The notes beneath the pieces are model-generated. The model was given only the letters and a program-made list of their open reading frames with translations, did not search any database and was not told the origin of the DNA. The position numbers and the translations under genes are program-made. A DNA stretch of 35,538 bases. It comes from Parcubacteria group bacterium (GTDB lineage: Bacteria > Patescibacteriota > Minisyncoccia > Phycocordibacterales > GCA-002724975). Below, piece by piece: positions 34,617 to 35,538 of the stretch. Within the stretch, counting starts at the first letter, position 1, and the number at the start of each line of letters is the position of its first letter. The stretch lies in NCBI GenBank assembly GCA_002724975.1, contig PBQF01000045.1, positions 1 to 35,538 of the forward strand, read 5' to 3'.

Positions 34617-35495
34617 TTATTTAACCCTGACTTCTTCCCCATTAGAAAGAAAAACTATAGAGCCGTCTTTTGATGTCTCAAGAATATTTATTTCAAAATC
34701 ACTTAGTCTGTCTAAAACTTCCTTATGTGGATGACCATAGCGATTGTCTTCCTCCGCCGAAACAACAGAATATGTCGGAGAGACAAAACCGAGAAAGACC
34801 TCCGAACTTGAAGTCTTCGAACCATGGTGGCCCGCCTTTAAGACGTCGGACTTGAGACCTTTGCCATCAATTGAGACCAAATATCTCTCGATAGATGCCG
34901 GTGAGTCGCCTGTAAGCATAAAAGACACTTCCTCGTGTTTGATTTGAGTAATAATTGAAGCAGTGTTAGGTTCAAAGCCTGAAACCTCTCCATCGGGGAA
35001 AAGGACTTCAAGCTGAACACTATTGCCTAAATCAAAAATCATTCCCCTTTTAGCAATTATTCTAGTATTCTTTTCTTTCTCCAGAGTATTCTCAAGGGAG
35101 CTATAGACCAATGTGTCTGATTCAACTCCAGATTCAAGATAAATATCATTATCAAATCTATTTAGAACTCCAACCAAACCACCTATATGATCACTGTCCG
35201 GATGAGTGGCTATAATCATATCTATAGAGCGGTCAAAAAAAGACATAAATTTTGAAAGTTCTCGCAAAACTTTATCATTTGGCCCGCCGTCTATAAGGAC
35301 TTGGTTACCATTTTTGGTCTCTATGAAAACAGCGTCGCCTTGCCCGACATCTAAAAAGACTACTTTTAGATCGTCCCTCAGAGAAAAAGAAAAAAGTCTT
35401 TGCCAAATTAAAAGATTGATGACCAGAAATACAGCCAGTGAGATCCATTTAATCTTACTTTGGCTTAAACCAAACATTCTTAAAGTATACCCCAC
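34617..35495 (-). CDS. Standalone ComEC/Rec2-type metallo-beta-lactamase domain protein with N-terminal TM
   Basis: VVFLDVGQGDAVFIETKNGNQVLIDGGPND... ATHPDSDHIGGLVGVL... KAGHHGSKTSSSEVFLGFVSPTYSVVSAEEDNRYGHPH. Confidence 0.92.
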   Translation of the reverse strand: MGYTLRMFGLSQSKIKWISLAVFLVINLLIWQRLFSFSLRDDLKVVFLDVGQGDAVFIETKNGNQVLIDGGPNDKVLRELSKFMSFFDRSIDMIIATHPDSDHIGGLVGVLNRFDNDIYLESGVESDTLVYSSLENTLEKEKNTRIIAKRGMIFDLGNSVQLEVLFPDGEVSGFEPNTASIITQIKHEEVSFMLTGDSPASIERYLVSIDGKGLKSDVLKAGHHGSKTSSSEVFLGFVSPTYSVVSAEEDNRYGHPHKEVLDRLSDFEINILETSKDGSIVFLSNGEEVRVK

Positions 35496-35538
35496 GAACT
35501 AGCTCTACCTTTACCCTACTCTCCCAACGATTTTTGTG

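Noticed and set aside
34670-35502. Plus-strand ORFs opposite the ComEC-like MBL gene
   Set aside because: Antisense shadows of a clear MBL-fold coding region with no independent signals.

Overview
The window looks like a Candidate Phyla Radiation / Patescibacteria (Parcubacteria-like) chromosome segment; the taxon is inferred from gene content and style. It carries infC-rpmI-rplT; a long minus-strand S10/spc ribosomal super-operon (tuf-rpsJ-rplCDWB-rpsS-rplV-rpsC-rplP-rpmC-rpsQ-rplNXE-rpsN-rpsH-rplFR-rpsE-rplO-secY-adk-map-ndk) with no rpmD/L30 between rpsE and rplO; rplJ-rplL; nusA; tig-clpP; rny; an HU gene; tRNA-Gly(UCC) and tRNA-Pro(UGG); rpmB; and various membrane proteins and proteases. 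The observations most worth follow-up are these. (1) A recurrent class of small, visibly GC-richer orphan mini-genes sits at the promoters and junctions of translation genes. Most have an individual promoter, a canonical Shine-Dalgarno (SD) and a strong hairpin, whereas the resident genes almost all lack an SD. (2) The left edge holds the C-terminal tail of a protein whose codon pattern resembles the variable region of a diversity-generating retroelement (DGR) target. (3) Compact hairpins recur directly upstream of start codons in infC, rpsN, rpsS, rplB, tuf, nusA and rny. (4) The trigger factor appears to lack its FKBP/PPIase domain. (5) A 0.5 kb AT-rich ORF-free region has a consensus DnaA box, repeated GTTTCACAAGA motifs and a 26-bp perfect palindrome. 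All calls come from reading sequence and ORF translations; no searches, folding or statistics were run.
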